Shown piece after piece: positions 17,455 through 26,603 of a DNA stretch of 64,000 bases (positions within the stretch are counted from its first letter, which is position 1; each line of letters begins with the position of its first letter). Source of the DNA: Sva-07 sp942492715 (GTDB taxonomy: Bacteria; Actinomycetota; Acidimicrobiia; Acidimicrobiales; Ilumatobacteraceae); NCBI GenBank assembly GCA_942492715.1, contig CALOFW010000019.1, positions 62,001 through 126,000 on the forward strand, written 5' to 3'. Made by a program: the position numbers and the translations under genes. Under the pieces are notes generated by a model, which was not told the DNA's origin, did no database searches, and worked only from the letters and a program-made list of their open reading frames with translations.

Positions 17455-19269
17455 ATGACGACGATCGACGCCGACACGAACGCCGACCTCACCGCCGCTG
17501 ATGTCAGCTGGGACATCGACACGATCCTGCCCGAAGGATCGTCACCGGCTGACCTGTTCGACGACGCCGAGGCGATCGCCGATGGACTCGCTCCCCTGCG
17601 AGGCCGGATCGGCGAACTCGACGCCGGCGAACTCGCCGAGGCGATGCACTCGATCGCCCGGCTCCAGGACCTCGTCGCCCGGGCGAGCTATCACGCGATG
17701 CTCGCGTTCAGCACCGCAACCGACGACCCCGCTCGAGGCGCGGCGATGGCTGCCGCCCAGGAACGCTCGACGGCGATCGGCACGAAGCTGATCTTCCTCG
17801 AGCTCGAGTGGGCGGCCGCCGACGACGCCCACGCCGACGCCGTGCTCGCCGACGAACGGCTCGACTTCTGCCGTCACCACCTCGCCAACCTGCGCCTCAC
17901 ACGACCCCACCTGCTGACCGAGCCGGAGGAGACGATCGTCGCCGAGAAGAGCCAGACCGGATTCTCGGCCTGGGTTCGCCTCTTCGACGAGCTGACGTCG
18001 GCGATCCACGTCGACCTCGTGGACGAACTCGGCGGCAACGACGTCCCGCTGATGCAGGCGCTGTCGATGCTCCAACACCCCGACCGCTCCGTTCGCCAAC
18101 AGGTGGCCGGCGCGGTCAGCGCGGCGCTGCAACCGGGCCTGCGGACCCGGGCCTTCGTGTTCAACACGCTGTTGCTCGACAAGGCCGTCGACGACCGGCT
18201 CCGGCACTACGACTCCTGGGTGTCGTCACGAAACCTCGCCAACGAGGCATCCGACGAGTCGGTGCAGGCACTCGTCGACGCCGTCGTCGACAACTACTCG
18301 ATCGCGCAGCGCTGGTACACGCTCAAGGCACAGGTGCTCGGCGTCGACCGCCTCGCCGACTACGACCGCATGGCGTCGGTCGCTGCAGCCGAGCGCGAAG
18401 TCGGATGGGAGGAGGGAACCCGGATCGTGCGCGACGCCTACGCCTCGTTCTCGCCCGAGCTGGCCGGCATCGTCAACCGCTTCATCGACGAGTCGTGGAT
18501 CGACGCACCGCTGCGACCCGGCAAGCGCGGCGGGGCGTTCTGCGCCGGCGTCTCGCCCGGTCACCACCCGTACGTCCTGCTCAACTGGACCTCCTCCACC
18601 CGCGACGTCGCCACCCTGGCCCACGAACTCGGGCACGGCGTGCACTTCCACCTCGCGCGCGAGCAGGGGGTCTTCCACCAGAGCACACCCTTGACGCTCG
18701 CAGAAACGGCATCTGTCTTCGGCGAGACGGTCACGAGCAGTCGGCTGCTGTCGATGATCGACGACCCCAACGAACGCTTCGCCCTGCTCGCGAACACCCT
18801 CGAGGACTCGATCGCCACGGTGTTCCGCCAGATCGCGATGAACCGGTTCGAACACTCGGTGCACACGGCGAGGCGCGAGGAGGGAGAGCTGAGCGTCGAA
18901 CGGTTCGGCGACCTGTGGGTACAGAGCCAGCAGGCGATGCTCGGTGACTCGGTGGAGATCACCGACGGGTACCGCAACTGGTGGAGCTACGTCCCCCACT
19001 TCATGGGATCGCCCGGCTACGTGTACGCCTACGCCTACGGACAGCTGCTGGCGCTGTCGGTGTACGCCCGCTACCGCGAGGAGGGTGACGCCTTCGTCCC
19101 CGCCTATCTCGACCTGCTTCGTGCCGGCGGGTCCGACTCGCCGGAGAACCTCGCTCGGATCGTCGACTGCGACCTGGCCGACCCGGACTTCTGGCGCAAC
19201 GGCCTGAAGATCGTGGAGGGTCAACTGACCGCCGCCGAGGACGCCGCCCGCGCCGCCGGACGGCTCTGA
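17455..19269 (+). CDS. pepF: M3-family oligoendopeptidase F
   Basis: 604 residues from the ATG at 17455; a GTG at 17422 would add 11. The zinc site HELGH with downstream Glu is present (LAHELGHGVHFHL followed by LAETASVFGE). Helical N-terminal domain and the C-terminal GYRNWWSYVPHFMGSPGYVYAYAYG region are typical of PepF/M3B peptidases that cut short peptides in the cytosol. Symbol assigned from family motifs. The Anbu gene follows 19 bases later on the same strand. Confidence 0.88.
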   Translation: MTTIDADTNADLTAADVSWDIDTILPEGSSPADLFDDAEAIADGLAPLRGRIGELDAGELAEAMHSIARLQDLVARASYHAMLAFSTATDDPARGAAMAAAQERSTAIGTKLIFLELEWAAADDAHADAVLADERLDFCRHHLANLRLTRPHLLTEPEETIVAEKSQTGFSAWVRLFDELTSAIHVDLVDELGGNDVPLMQALSMLQHPDRSVRQQVAGAVSAALQPGLRTRAFVFNTLLLDKAVDDRLRHYDSWVSSRNLANEASDESVQALVDAVVDNYSIAQRWYTLKAQVLGVDRLADYDRMASVAAAEREVGWEEGTRIVRDAYASFSPELAGIVNRFIDESWIDAPLRPGKRGGAFCAGVSPGHHPYVLLNWTSSTRDVATLAHELGHGVHFHLAREQGVFHQSTPLTLAETASVFGETVTSSRLLSMIDDPNERFALLANTLEDSIATVFRQIAMNRFEHSVHTARREEGELSVERFGDLWVQSQQAMLGDSVEITDGYRNWWSYVPHFMGSPGYVYAYAYGQLLALSVYARYREEGDAFVPAYLDLLRAGGSDSPENLARIVDCDLADPDFWRNGLKIVEGQLTAAEDAARAAGRL

Positions 19270-19288
19270 ACCGACAGGATCCGACGAC

Positions 19289-20023
19289 ATGACCTACTGC
19301 CTCGCGCTCCGCCTCGACGAAGGACTGCTCCTGCTCTCCGACACGCGTACGAACGCCGGGGTCGACAACGTCAGCACCTACCGCAAGATGCACGTGCTCC
19401 AGCCGGCACCCGACCGCGCCTTCGTGCTCCAGTCGGCCGGCAATCTCGCCACCACCCAGGAGGTACTCGACCGCATCGACCGCGATCTCGAGACACCCGG
19501 CGACCACGAGTCGCTCGCCACGGTCGGCCACCTGTTCGAAGCGGCGCTGTACATCGGGCGCCTGAGCCGAGAGGTCGTGGCCGAACACGCCGCCGCCCTC
19601 AGCGCCGTGCGCGCTGACGGCACCGCCACCTTCATCCTCGGCGGCCAGATCAAGGGCGCCCGCCCCGACCTGTTCCTCGTGTATCCCGAAGGCAACTACA
19701 TCCGGGCATCCGACGAACGGCCATTCCTGCAGATCGGTGAGACCAAGTACGGCAAGTTCTGGCTCGAGTTGGCGGTGCGGACCAAGGTCGACCTGGAGGT
19801 CGCAGCGAAGATCGCGCTCGGCTCGATGCTCAGCACGGCGCACGCGAACCTCTCCGTCGGCCCGCCCTACGACCTGGCCGTCTACCGCAACGGCGCGCTC
19901 GGCTTCGAGGAGTACCGGATCGAAGCCGACTCCGCATACCTCGACGAGCTCCGCACGATCTGGGTTCGCCACCTCATCGCAGCGATCGACGAGCTCCCAC
20001 CGATCTCGCAGGCGAAGACCTGA
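19289..20023 (+). CDS. Anbu (ancestral beta-subunit) proteasome-like peptidase
   Basis: 244 residues, the usual Anbu length. It opens MTYCLALRLDEG, leaving Thr2 as N-terminal nucleophile after Met removal. Asp18 (SDTRTNAGVDN) and Lys33 (STYRKM) complete the proteasome-type triad. Family members form open-ring or lock-washer assemblies related to HslV and 20S beta subunits, and their peptidase activity is debated. Anbu genes usually sit with a transglutaminase-like protease, a circularly permuted ATP-grasp protein and an alpha-E protein. None of those is here; the neighbours are PepF and PanB. Confidence 0.88.
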   Translation: MTYCLALRLDEGLLLLSDTRTNAGVDNVSTYRKMHVLQPAPDRAFVLQSAGNLATTQEVLDRIDRDLETPGDHESLATVGHLFEAALYIGRLSREVVAEHAAALSAVRADGTATFILGGQIKGARPDLFLVYPEGNYIRASDERPFLQIGETKYGKFWLELAVRTKVDLEVAAKIALGSMLSTAHANLSVGPPYDLAVYRNGALGFEEYRIEADSAYLDELRTIWVRHLIAAIDELPPISQAKT

Positions 20024-20069
20024 CCAACGGCCACTTGGGCATCGGCACCCCACGGTCTACGGTGGGCGC

Positions 20070-20918
20070 GTGACCGACGAACAGCGGCCCTACGGCAGCG
20101 GAAGCGCCGATCCAGCCCTCAAACGAGTCCGGACCCGACACTTCCAACGGGCGAAGGAACAGGGCATCAAGATCACCGGGCTGACGAGCTACGACTTCCT
20201 GTCCGCCTCGATCTTCGACGATGCCGGCATCGACTTCCTGCTCGTCGGTGACTCCGCGGGGAACACCGTCCTCGGCTACGACACGACGATCCCCGTCACG
20301 GTCGACGAGCTGATCCCACTCACGGCGGCGGTGGTCCGCGGGGCGAAACGGGCGTTCGTGATCGCCGACATGCCGTTCGGCTCGTACGAGAACGGCCCCG
20401 ACGAGGCGCTGGCGACCGCCATCCGCTTCATGAAGGAGACCGGCGCCCATGCGGTCAAGCTCGAAGGAGGGGTGCGCAGCGCGAAGCAGATCAAGCGGAT
20501 CGTGCGGGCGGGGATCCCCGTGATGGCGCACATCGGGTTCACGCCACAGAGCGAGCACGGGCTCGGCGGCCACATCATCCAGGGTCGGGGCGAGGGCGCC
20601 CAGCAGCTGCTCGACGACGCCCACGCCGTCGAGGACGCCGGGGCGTTCGCGGTCGTGCTGGAGATGGTGCCGTCGGCCGTGGCGGCCCAGGCCACCGAGG
20701 AACTCGCGATCCCCACGATCTCGGTCGGCGCCGGACCCGACTGCGACGGGCAGCTGCTCGTGTGGAGCGACTGGGCGGGGTTCACGCGGGGTCGCATCCC
20801 GAAGTTCGTGAAGCAGTACGCCCAGATCGGCCAGGACCTCCTCGCTGCCGCGATCGCCTATCGGGAAGACGTCGAGTCGGGCGTGTACCCGGCCCCCGAG
20901 CACGAGTACGACCAATGA
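20070..20918 (+). CDS. panB: 3-methyl-2-oxobutanoate hydroxymethyltransferase
   Basis: 282 residues from the GTG at 20070. It carries the PanB landmarks: KITGLTSYD, LLVGDSAGNTVLGYDTT (metal-binding Asp), AFVIADMPFGSY, AVKLEGG, HIGFTPQS and EMVPS with the catalytic Glu, then TISVGAGPDCDGQ. The enzyme transfers a hydroxymethyl group from 5,10-methylene-THF to 2-oxoisovalerate, the first step to pantoate, vitamin B5 and CoA. PanC and PanD are not adjacent. Its stop overlaps the next start. Confidence 0.95.
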   Translation: MTDEQRPYGSGSADPALKRVRTRHFQRAKEQGIKITGLTSYDFLSASIFDDAGIDFLLVGDSAGNTVLGYDTTIPVTVDELIPLTAAVVRGAKRAFVIADMPFGSYENGPDEALATAIRFMKETGAHAVKLEGGVRSAKQIKRIVRAGIPVMAHIGFTPQSEHGLGGHIIQGRGEGAQQLLDDAHAVEDAGAFAVVLEMVPSAVAAQATEELAIPTISVGAGPDCDGQLLVWSDWAGFTRGRIPKFVKQYAQIGQDLLAAAIAYREDVESGVYPAPEHEYDQ

Positions 20919-21601
20919 CGAGCCGGCTGCACGTCGTGCGGGCCGGTGCCGGTGATCCGATCGTGTTCCTCCACGGCATGGGCACGTCGGCGGCGACCTG
21001 GAACCGCTGCATGGAGTTGCTGCAGGACCGCTTCACCGTCGTGGCCCCCGATCTGCTCGGGCACGGCGAATCACCCGTGCTCGACGACCCGGCGGAGTAC
21101 ACCCGCGACCGCACGCTGATCGATCTCGACGACATCCTCAGCGAACTCGACGGATCGCCCGTCCTCGTCGGCCATTCGCTCGGCGGCTACCTGGCGCTGG
21201 CCTACGCGGCGACGCGGCCCGACGCCGTACGCGGTGTGGTGGTCCTCAACACCGGCCCCGGCTATCGCGACGATGCCAAGCGCGAGGAGTGGAACGCGCG
21301 CTCACGCCGGAACGCGCACCGGTTCGGCGTGCCGGAGCAGGTGACCACCATGAACCTCCAGGAGGACTCGGTCGTCATGGACCGTCTGGCCGAGATGCCC
21401 ACGCCGACGCTCGTGCTCGCAGGGAGCGCCGACCGGCCGGAGTACACCGGTGCCGGGCAGTATCTCGAGCGCAAGATGCCGGATGCCCGGCTGGTGGTGG
21501 TCGACGGTGGGGGCCACTCGATGCACGAGGACTCACACGCCGCCGAGGTCGCCGACCTCGTGGCGCAGTTCGTCGACGATCTGCCACCGACCGTCAGCTG
21601 A
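20915..21601 (+). CDS. Alpha/beta hydrolase
   Basis: 228 residues from the ATG at 20915, overlapping the panB stop (ATGA). Oxyanion motif HGMGTSAATWN, nucleophile elbow GHSLGGYLA, acid loop LAGSADRPEYTG and catalytic His (GGHSMHEDS) are all present. It is a serine hydrolase of the 2-hydroxymuconate-hydrolase-like class with unknown substrate. Translational coupling to panB suggests a shared promoter, but not a known pantothenate step. Confidence 0.85.
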   Translation: MTSRLHVVRAGAGDPIVFLHGMGTSAATWNRCMELLQDRFTVVAPDLLGHGESPVLDDPAEYTRDRTLIDLDDILSELDGSPVLVGHSLGGYLALAYAATRPDAVRGVVVLNTGPGYRDDAKREEWNARSRRNAHRFGVPEQVTTMNLQEDSVVMDRLAEMPTPTLVLAGSADRPEYTGAGQYLERKMPDARLVVVDGGGHSMHEDSHAAEVADLVAQFVDDLPPTVS

Positions 21602-21986
21602 CGGTGATCGAGGCCGACTGGCCTCGACTCAGGTGGTCGTCGACGTCACAGATCAGTCGGTAGACCCCGGAGTCGTCGAACGTGACGGTCACCGCCGCCG
21701 ATGACCCGGCGGGGATTCGATCGGTCTTGCCGAGCGACCGCCCCTCGGAGGACAGGACCTCGAGCGAATGCTCGAGCTGACCGACGTTGTCGACGGCGAA
21801 CTCGATCGTGTCGCCGGCTCCGATCACGCCAGGATCGCCGTTGAACGCATACTCGGTCGCCGTGATCTCGATCGTGCGTGCCGCTTCCGATTCAGCACCG
21901 CCACCGCCGGCGCCATCGCTCCCGCACGCGATCAACAGGGTCGACAGGAGCGGCGCGAGCAGAACGAAGGGCCGTGTTGCGGTCAC
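21594..21986 (-). CDS. Cupredoxin-like lipoprotein, predicted blue-copper site with Gln axial ligand
   Basis: 130 residues from a GTG at 21986, which gives a compact lipoprotein signal ending LLIAC. The mature protein is a single plastocyanin/cupredoxin domain: first His in LEHSLEV, then Cys and second His in ICDVDDHLSRGQ. The usual pattern is C-x4-H-x4-M; here the position of the axial Met is Gln, as in stellacyanins. It overlaps the hydrolase stop by eight bases, convergently. Likely a periplasmic-side electron carrier or copper binder. Confidence 0.75.
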   Translation of the reverse strand: MTATRPFVLLAPLLSTLLIACGSDGAGGGGAESEAARTIEITATEYAFNGDPGVIGAGDTIEFAVDNVGQLEHSLEVLSSEGRSLGKTDRIPAGSSAAVTVTFDDSGVYRLICDVDDHLSRGQSASITVS

Positions 21987-22022
21987 ACGATGACAGTACC
22001 GGAGCACCTGCAGCCCGAGGAC

Positions 22023-22403
22023 TCAGTAGTGGCGGAGTTCCACGAGCGTGCCGTCGGGATCGCGGACGTACAGCGAGGTGCCGTCGCCACGTGCGCCGAA
22101 GCGGCGCGCCGGCCCGTCGACGACCGTGAACTCGCCGGACGCCGCGATGGCGTCGAGGTCGGTCGGCTCGACCACCAGGCAGAAGTGGTCGAGGCGCCCG
22201 TCGACCGGCTCGCCGGCGATCAGGTCGATGATCGTCGTCGGGCTCACCCGAACCGACGGGAACGGCACCTCACCACGGCGCCACTCCTCGACCCGCTCCG
22301 GTTCCAGCCCCAGCAGATCGCAGTACCAGGCGAGGGTCCGCTCGACGTCGGCGGAGACGAGGACGATGTGATCGAGGCCCGTGATGCGCAGTGTCGTTCC
22401 CAT
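22023..22403 (-). CDS. VOC-family (glyoxalase/dioxygenase fold) protein
   Basis: 126 residues from the ATG at 22403. The paired beta-alpha-beta repeats are clear: LDHIVLVSADVERTLAWYCDLLGLE and LDHFCLVVEPTDLDAI, ending SLYVRDPDGTLVELRHY. Metal ligands at His (LDHIV), His (LDHFC) and Glu (VELRHY) are kept, consistent with an active metalloenzyme of the glyoxalase/extradiol/fosfomycin-resistance superfamily. The reaction cannot be assigned. Confidence 0.85.
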   Translation of the reverse strand: MGTTLRITGLDHIVLVSADVERTLAWYCDLLGLEPERVEEWRRGEVPFPSVRVSPTTIIDLIAGEPVDGRLDHFCLVVEPTDLDAIAASGEFTVVDGPARRFGARGDGTSLYVRDPDGTLVELRHY

Positions 22404-22522
22404 GCTCCGATGCTCGCACACCATGGTGGCGACCGGATCAGCACGTCGGACGCGAGACGCGACTCGCCTGGCATCGGGAACCAGGCCTCGACGGGTGGTC
22501 TCTCCGCTGTACCTTCCAGCGC

Positions 22523-23194
22523 GTGCACACGCTGAGGGAACGCCATCTCGCGGGCCTCGACTACCTGGAATCGGTGACGGTGCTCCTGCAGCGGATCCGC
22601 TGTGCCCACCCGACTGCCGGCCTGTACCAGGCCGCCGAACTGCAGTGGTGGTGGCGCAACCCGCGCTCGACCGACGAGTTCGCCCAGCTGTTCTGGTTCG
22701 ACGATCACGACCGCCCAGCCGCCGCGGTCATCGCGACCGACTGGGGCGACGGCTCGTCGGCGAGCGCGGGCTCGCGCATCTTGCCGAGTCCGGGATCGAC
22801 GCCGTCGACGTCGAAGTCGACCGGGACGATCTTCTGGCATCGGGGCGGACCCCTGGTGGAAGCACGCCTTCGGCAGACCTCGCTGTATCACCCCGATCTC
22901 GACCTCGTCGTCCACGACCGCCACGACGACGTCGCGGCCTACGGACTGTTCTGGTTCGATCCGGAGACCGCCACGGGAGTGGTCGAACCGATGCGCACGG
23001 AGGACGACCATCAGCGACGAGGCCTCGCGCGCCACGTGCTCACTTCGGGCATCGACCTCCTCGCTGCGGCCGGCGCCGAGCGGATCTCGATCGGCTGGGA
23101 ACCGGACAACCCCGCATCGGGTCACCTCTATCGCAGCGTCGGTCTCGAGCCCGTGCTCCGGACCGACGTCTTCAGCGGACCGCCGAGGCGATGA
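22523..23194 (+). CDS. GNAT N-acetyltransferase with two apparent compensating frameshifts
   Basis: 223 residues from the GTG at 22523. The C-terminal half has the acetyl-CoA-binding motif (DDHQRRGLARHVL), and GHLYRSVGLEPV near the end. Between about 22756 and 22845 this frame gives an unnatural Ser/Thr/Pro-rich run (SSASAGSRILPSPGSTPSTS). The frame one base over reads a normal-looking segment (ERGLAHLAESGIDAVDVEVD). Normal protein sequence resumes in the first frame at GGPLVEARLRQ. This suggests two opposite small indels, in the genome or in the sequence read. The substrate is unknown. Confidence 0.6.
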   Translation: MHTLRERHLAGLDYLESVTVLLQRIRCAHPTAGLYQAAELQWWWRNPRSTDEFAQLFWFDDHDRPAAAVIATDWGDGSSASAGSRILPSPGSTPSTSKSTGTIFWHRGGPLVEARLRQTSLYHPDLDLVVHDRHDDVAAYGLFWFDPETATGVVEPMRTEDDHQRRGLARHVLTSGIDLLAAAGAERISIGWEPDNPASGHLYRSVGLEPVLRTDVFSGPPRR

Positions 23195-23221
23195 AGCAGT
23201 TCGGTATCGCTGCGTCGGCGG

Positions 23222-23896
23222 TCACAGCAGGCGTACGAGTCCGTCGACGATGAGCGCCCCACCGAGGCCGAGGGCGAGCCAGACGCGAAGCATCACTGCG
23301 TTGGTCTTCAGCCACGACTGACCCCGATCGATCATCACCGCGGCACGGCGACCGCCGACGACCACGATGCCGAGCGGCACCGACACGAGCAGCGTGGCGA
23401 CCGCGACGTAGAGAGCGAGCAGCGTCAGGTCCGCGATACCGCCGAGATCGGCTTGGCTGACCGAGGCCATGGCAAGGAAGGCGAGAACGAGCCGTTTCGG
23501 CCCACCGAAGCCGAGGAGAACCGCCATCGACAGAACCGCACCGGGACCGACGCGGCCCAGTCTCTCCAGCGTTGCACTCTCTCGATCCGACTCGGCCTCG
23601 GGTCGCTTGGGCCCACGGCGTTCCTGGAGCCCGAACGCGACGAGCGCGAGTCCGAGCAGGAGCGCCAGCACCCCTTGGAGGGTCGCGCGGGATTCGAACC
23701 CCTCGACGGCCGCCTGGCCGAGCAGCAGGCCCAGGACAGCTGCGATCGTGGTCCCGAGCAGGAACCCGATCAGGAATGCAATGCTGTTCGTCCGTTGGCG
23801 CTCGCTCCGGATCACCACCAGCGTCGCAGTCAGCACGAGGGCGCTGGCCGCGGCCACGAGCGCGTAGAAGAGCACGTAGGCGGTTGCAGAGATCAC
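23222..23896 (-). CDS. GAP-family (Sap-like) integral membrane protein
   Basis: 224 residues from a GTG at 23896. Six hydrophobic segments arranged as two sets of three, with a charged cytoplasmic loop in the middle (ERRGPKRPEAESDRES), resemble the LysE-like GAP/Sap family. Members are linked to glycopeptidolipid export in mycobacteria. The signature GFGGPKRLVLAFLA is seen. The start is uncertain, since no good ribosome binding site precedes it. It lies downstream of the DyP peroxidase on the same strand, 46 bases away. Confidence 0.7.
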   Translation of the reverse strand: MISATAYVLFYALVAAASALVLTATLVVIRSERQRTNSIAFLIGFLLGTTIAAVLGLLLGQAAVEGFESRATLQGVLALLLGLALVAFGLQERRGPKRPEAESDRESATLERLGRVGPGAVLSMAVLLGFGGPKRLVLAFLAMASVSQADLGGIADLTLLALYVAVATLLVSVPLGIVVVGGRRAAVMIDRGQSWLKTNAVMLRVWLALGLGGALIVDGLVRLL

Positions 23897-23942
23897 CCGA
23901 GGCGACGCTGAGGGAGGTCGAAGACAGGGGCCAGACCCTGAT

Positions 23943-24896
23943 TCACTCGGCGCACGCAGCGACGGTATCGCCTGGCTGTCGAACTCGGGCCTCGCCGAAG
24001 CCGATCGCCGCCAGGTCGTCGATGCTCGGCGCGAAGTAGTACGACCCCGTGACCGGCCGGCTGAAATCGAGCAGGTGGTCGTGCACACCGTCGCCGCTGG
24101 TGCCGAACATCCGCGAGAGCATGCCGTCGAACCGTTCGCGTTCGGCACTGAACGCGAGGAAATAGAGCCCCCGCTCACCAACGTTCCCGTACGGAACGCT
24201 GCGGCGGTAGATCTTGCGCTCCGCACCGGCGTCGTCGAGCAATTCGGCGCGCACGATGTGGGCGTCGACGGGCCGAACCTCGCGCGGCAGTGCGACGCTG
24301 TCGGGCTTCGTGCGTCCGATCACGTGCTCCTGCGCCTCCACATCGAGCGACTCGAACGCGCGCAGGTCGTGCACCCATCGCTGAGCGATCACGTGCGCCC
24401 CGCCCGCTCCCGGACGTCCATCGGCCACCAGGGCCACATCGGACGCCTCGGTCGGCGGCGGGTTCTCGGTGCCGTCGATGAAGCCGGTCAGGTCACGGCT
24501 GTCGTGGTACACGAAACACTCGGTCTCGTCGGCGAGCACCAGGACCGGCGCGAGCGCCTCCGACACCGCGAGCGCCGAATCGAGGACGACATCCGCACCG
24601 GTGCCGTGGATCCAGATCCACAGATCGTGCTGGGTACTCGGTGCCCGGTGCTCGTGGAGGCCGACGATCTCGGTGAAGTCGGCGAGATCGCTCGGCGCGG
24701 CGGCCACCAGCCGCGTCCAGAGCGCCGCTCCGAATCCGACCACGAGGTTGCTGCCACCGGCGGCGACATGGGGTTCACCCAGCCGACGAACGGCCGATGC
24801 GACATCGTCGATGGATGCTCCGGTGGCGACGTCGAATTCCAGATGGTGGTGTGTGCGGGTGCCCAACGCGAAGATCCCGGCCTGCGGAGTTGCCAT
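23943..24896 (-). CDS. DyP-type haem peroxidase
   Basis: 317 residues, the size of class B (YfeX/DypB) enzymes. The diagnostic GFIDGTENP motif with catalytic Asp is present, as is the proximal haem His in VDAHIVRAEL, and an Arg in the RRSVPYG segment. No Tat signal is visible, so it is cytosolic or encapsulated. Actinobacterial DyPs are often encapsulin cargo, but no encapsulin gene or clear cargo peptide is seen here. It oxidises dyes and other donors with H2O2. Confidence 0.9.
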   Translation of the reverse strand: MATPQAGIFALGTRTHHHLEFDVATGASIDDVASAVRRLGEPHVAAGGSNLVVGFGAALWTRLVAAAPSDLADFTEIVGLHEHRAPSTQHDLWIWIHGTGADVVLDSALAVSEALAPVLVLADETECFVYHDSRDLTGFIDGTENPPPTEASDVALVADGRPGAGGAHVIAQRWVHDLRAFESLDVEAQEHVIGRTKPDSVALPREVRPVDAHIVRAELLDDAGAERKIYRRSVPYGNVGERGLYFLAFSAERERFDGMLSRMFGTSGDGVHDHLLDFSRPVTGSYYFAPSIDDLAAIGFGEARVRQPGDTVAACAE

Positions 24897-24944
24897 CGCG
24901 CCATCTTCGCCGAGGCGATGCCGGCCGAACCATTCGGTGATCGA

Positions 24945-26603
24945 TCAGGACATGTCGCGACGATCGAGGGCCCACATGCCGAACGAGACGAGCGCCCCGG
25001 CCACGAGCAGGAGCAGCACGATCGGCAGCCACGACATCGGCGCAGCAGGAAGCGCCGGGACGTGCTGGAACGGCGAGAGATTCAGCGTCCAGTCCGGCAG
25101 GTTCAGCACCGAGGCGAGCATGCCCGCCACGAGCGCCCAGGTGAACAGCGCCCACACCACCGGCGACCATCGGGGACTCAGCGCGTACAGGGCGAACGCC
25201 AGGGCGCCGAACACGAGCATCGCCGGCGCCATCACCAGTCCAGCTGCCGTGTTCCGGCCCACCTGGCCGGCGTCGCCGGCGACCAAGGCGTAGCCGGCAC
25301 CGACCGCGAATCCGGCCACGGTCATCACGACCACCGTCCCAACCGTGGCGACGACGAGATGGCTCGTCGCGAGGGCCCGCCGGGCGACGGGCGCCGCGAG
25401 CAGCCCATCGGTCCGGCCCGCCATCTCCTCCGATCGCAGCCGGAGCACCGACGAGATCGTGAACCCGGTCGCCATCAGCCCGATGATCAGCGCCGAGGTC
25501 GACAAGAAGGCGTCCACGATCGAGCCCTGCCCGAGTTGGGCGAAGAAGTCCTCCATCTCGGGGTTGTCCTGAAGAATCGATTCGGCCTGATCGGCGACGA
25601 TGCCGTAGAAGAACGCGATCAGACCGAGTCCGATCGCCCAGCTCACCACCGATGCTCGCTGGAGCCGAACGGCGAGGCCGAGCGGGCTCGACAGTCGAGG
25701 TCCGGCTGCGGCCGCTCCGGGTCGCTGCGCGACCAGGCCCGCACCGAAGTCGCGGCGGCCCTGGAGCGCGACCGCGCCTGCGACCAGCGCTGCGCTCGCC
25801 AACAACGCGAGCAGCAGCACCCACCAGCGTTCGTCGGCGAATGCACGGATCGCCTGTGCCCAGCCGATCGGCGAGAGCCACGAGAGCACTCCATTGCCGA
25901 CATCGCCGATCGCTCGAAGCACGAAGGAAACACCGATGGCGACCCCACCCAGGCCCAGCGCCGCCCGCGAGCCGCTGGCGACCTGGGCGGTCACCGCTGC
26001 CACACCAGTGAACACCAGACCGGCCCCGAACACAGCGAGACCGAACGCCACCGACCCGGTCGTCGGCAAGCCGTAGGCGACGAGCGCCAGGGCCGCGCCG
26101 GTTGCGACGATCGCATCGGCGATCGCCGTAGCGATCACCGCTGCGGCGAGCGGGGCATCGCGGCCGACCGGTGCCGCACGCACCAACTCGGCGCGCTCGG
26201 ACTCCTCCTCGGTTCGCGTGTGGCGCACCACCATGAACACGCTCATCAGGCCGACGGCGATGATCGTCCAGACGCCGACCTCGTTCATCATCACCGCGCC
26301 GGTCGTGGGTTGGTCGAGTCCGTACCCCGGGCCCGCCTGGATGATCAATGCCGAGTTGCCCCGCACCGTTCGGGCGTACGACTCGAGCTGCTCGGGCGTG
26401 TTGTAGAGCCCCGTGATGCTCGCCGCCGTGACCACGATGAGCCCCACGATCGCAACAACCCAGAGCAGGATCCTCACACGGTCGCGACGGAGCACGAACC
26501 GGGTGAGGCTCGCCGTTCCAGCGATCGATTGCCGGCCGCCGGAGGGTTCCCCGACGTGGTCCGATGCCTCGGCGACCTCGAACGCGGTGGCGACACCAGT
26601 CAC
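24945..26603 (-). CDS. ABC exporter permease (ABC-2 type, multidrug/TetR-linked class)
   Basis: 552 residues from a GTG at 26603 that overlaps the ATPase stop (GTGA). About 12 membrane segments fall in two similar halves, each with an ABC-2 core. The protein resembles the long fused permeases that pair with one CcmA-type ATPase in actinobacterial exporters. The last residues (MWALDRRDMS) are the common tail of this family. Substrate unknown. Confidence 0.85.
   Translation of the reverse strand: MTGVATAFEVAEASDHVGEPSGGRQSIAGTASLTRFVLRRDRVRILLWVVAIVGLIVVTAASITGLYNTPEQLESYARTVRGNSALIIQAGPGYGLDQPTTGAVMMNEVGVWTIIAVGLMSVFMVVRHTRTEEESERAELVRAAPVGRDAPLAAAVIATAIADAIVATGAALALVAYGLPTTGSVAFGLAVFGAGLVFTGVAAVTAQVASGSRAALGLGGVAIGVSFVLRAIGDVGNGVLSWLSPIGWAQAIRAFADERWWVLLLALLASAALVAGAVALQGRRDFGAGLVAQRPGAAAAGPRLSSPLGLAVRLQRASVVSWAIGLGLIAFFYGIVADQAESILQDNPEMEDFFAQLGQGSIVDAFLSTSALIIGLMATGFTISSVLRLRSEEMAGRTDGLLAAPVARRALATSHLVVATVGTVVVMTVAGFAVGAGYALVAGDAGQVGRNTAAGLVMAPAMLVFGALAFALYALSPRWSPVVWALFTWALVAGMLASVLNLPDWTLNLSPFQHVPALPAAPMSWLPIVLLLLVAGALVSFGMWALDRRDMS

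Noticed and set aside
23680..23720. tRNA T-arm-like sequence (gggattcgaaccc) suggesting a tRNA gene
   Set aside because: Only three stem pairs form, no acceptor, D or anticodon arms fit around it, and it lies inside a coding gene on the other strand.
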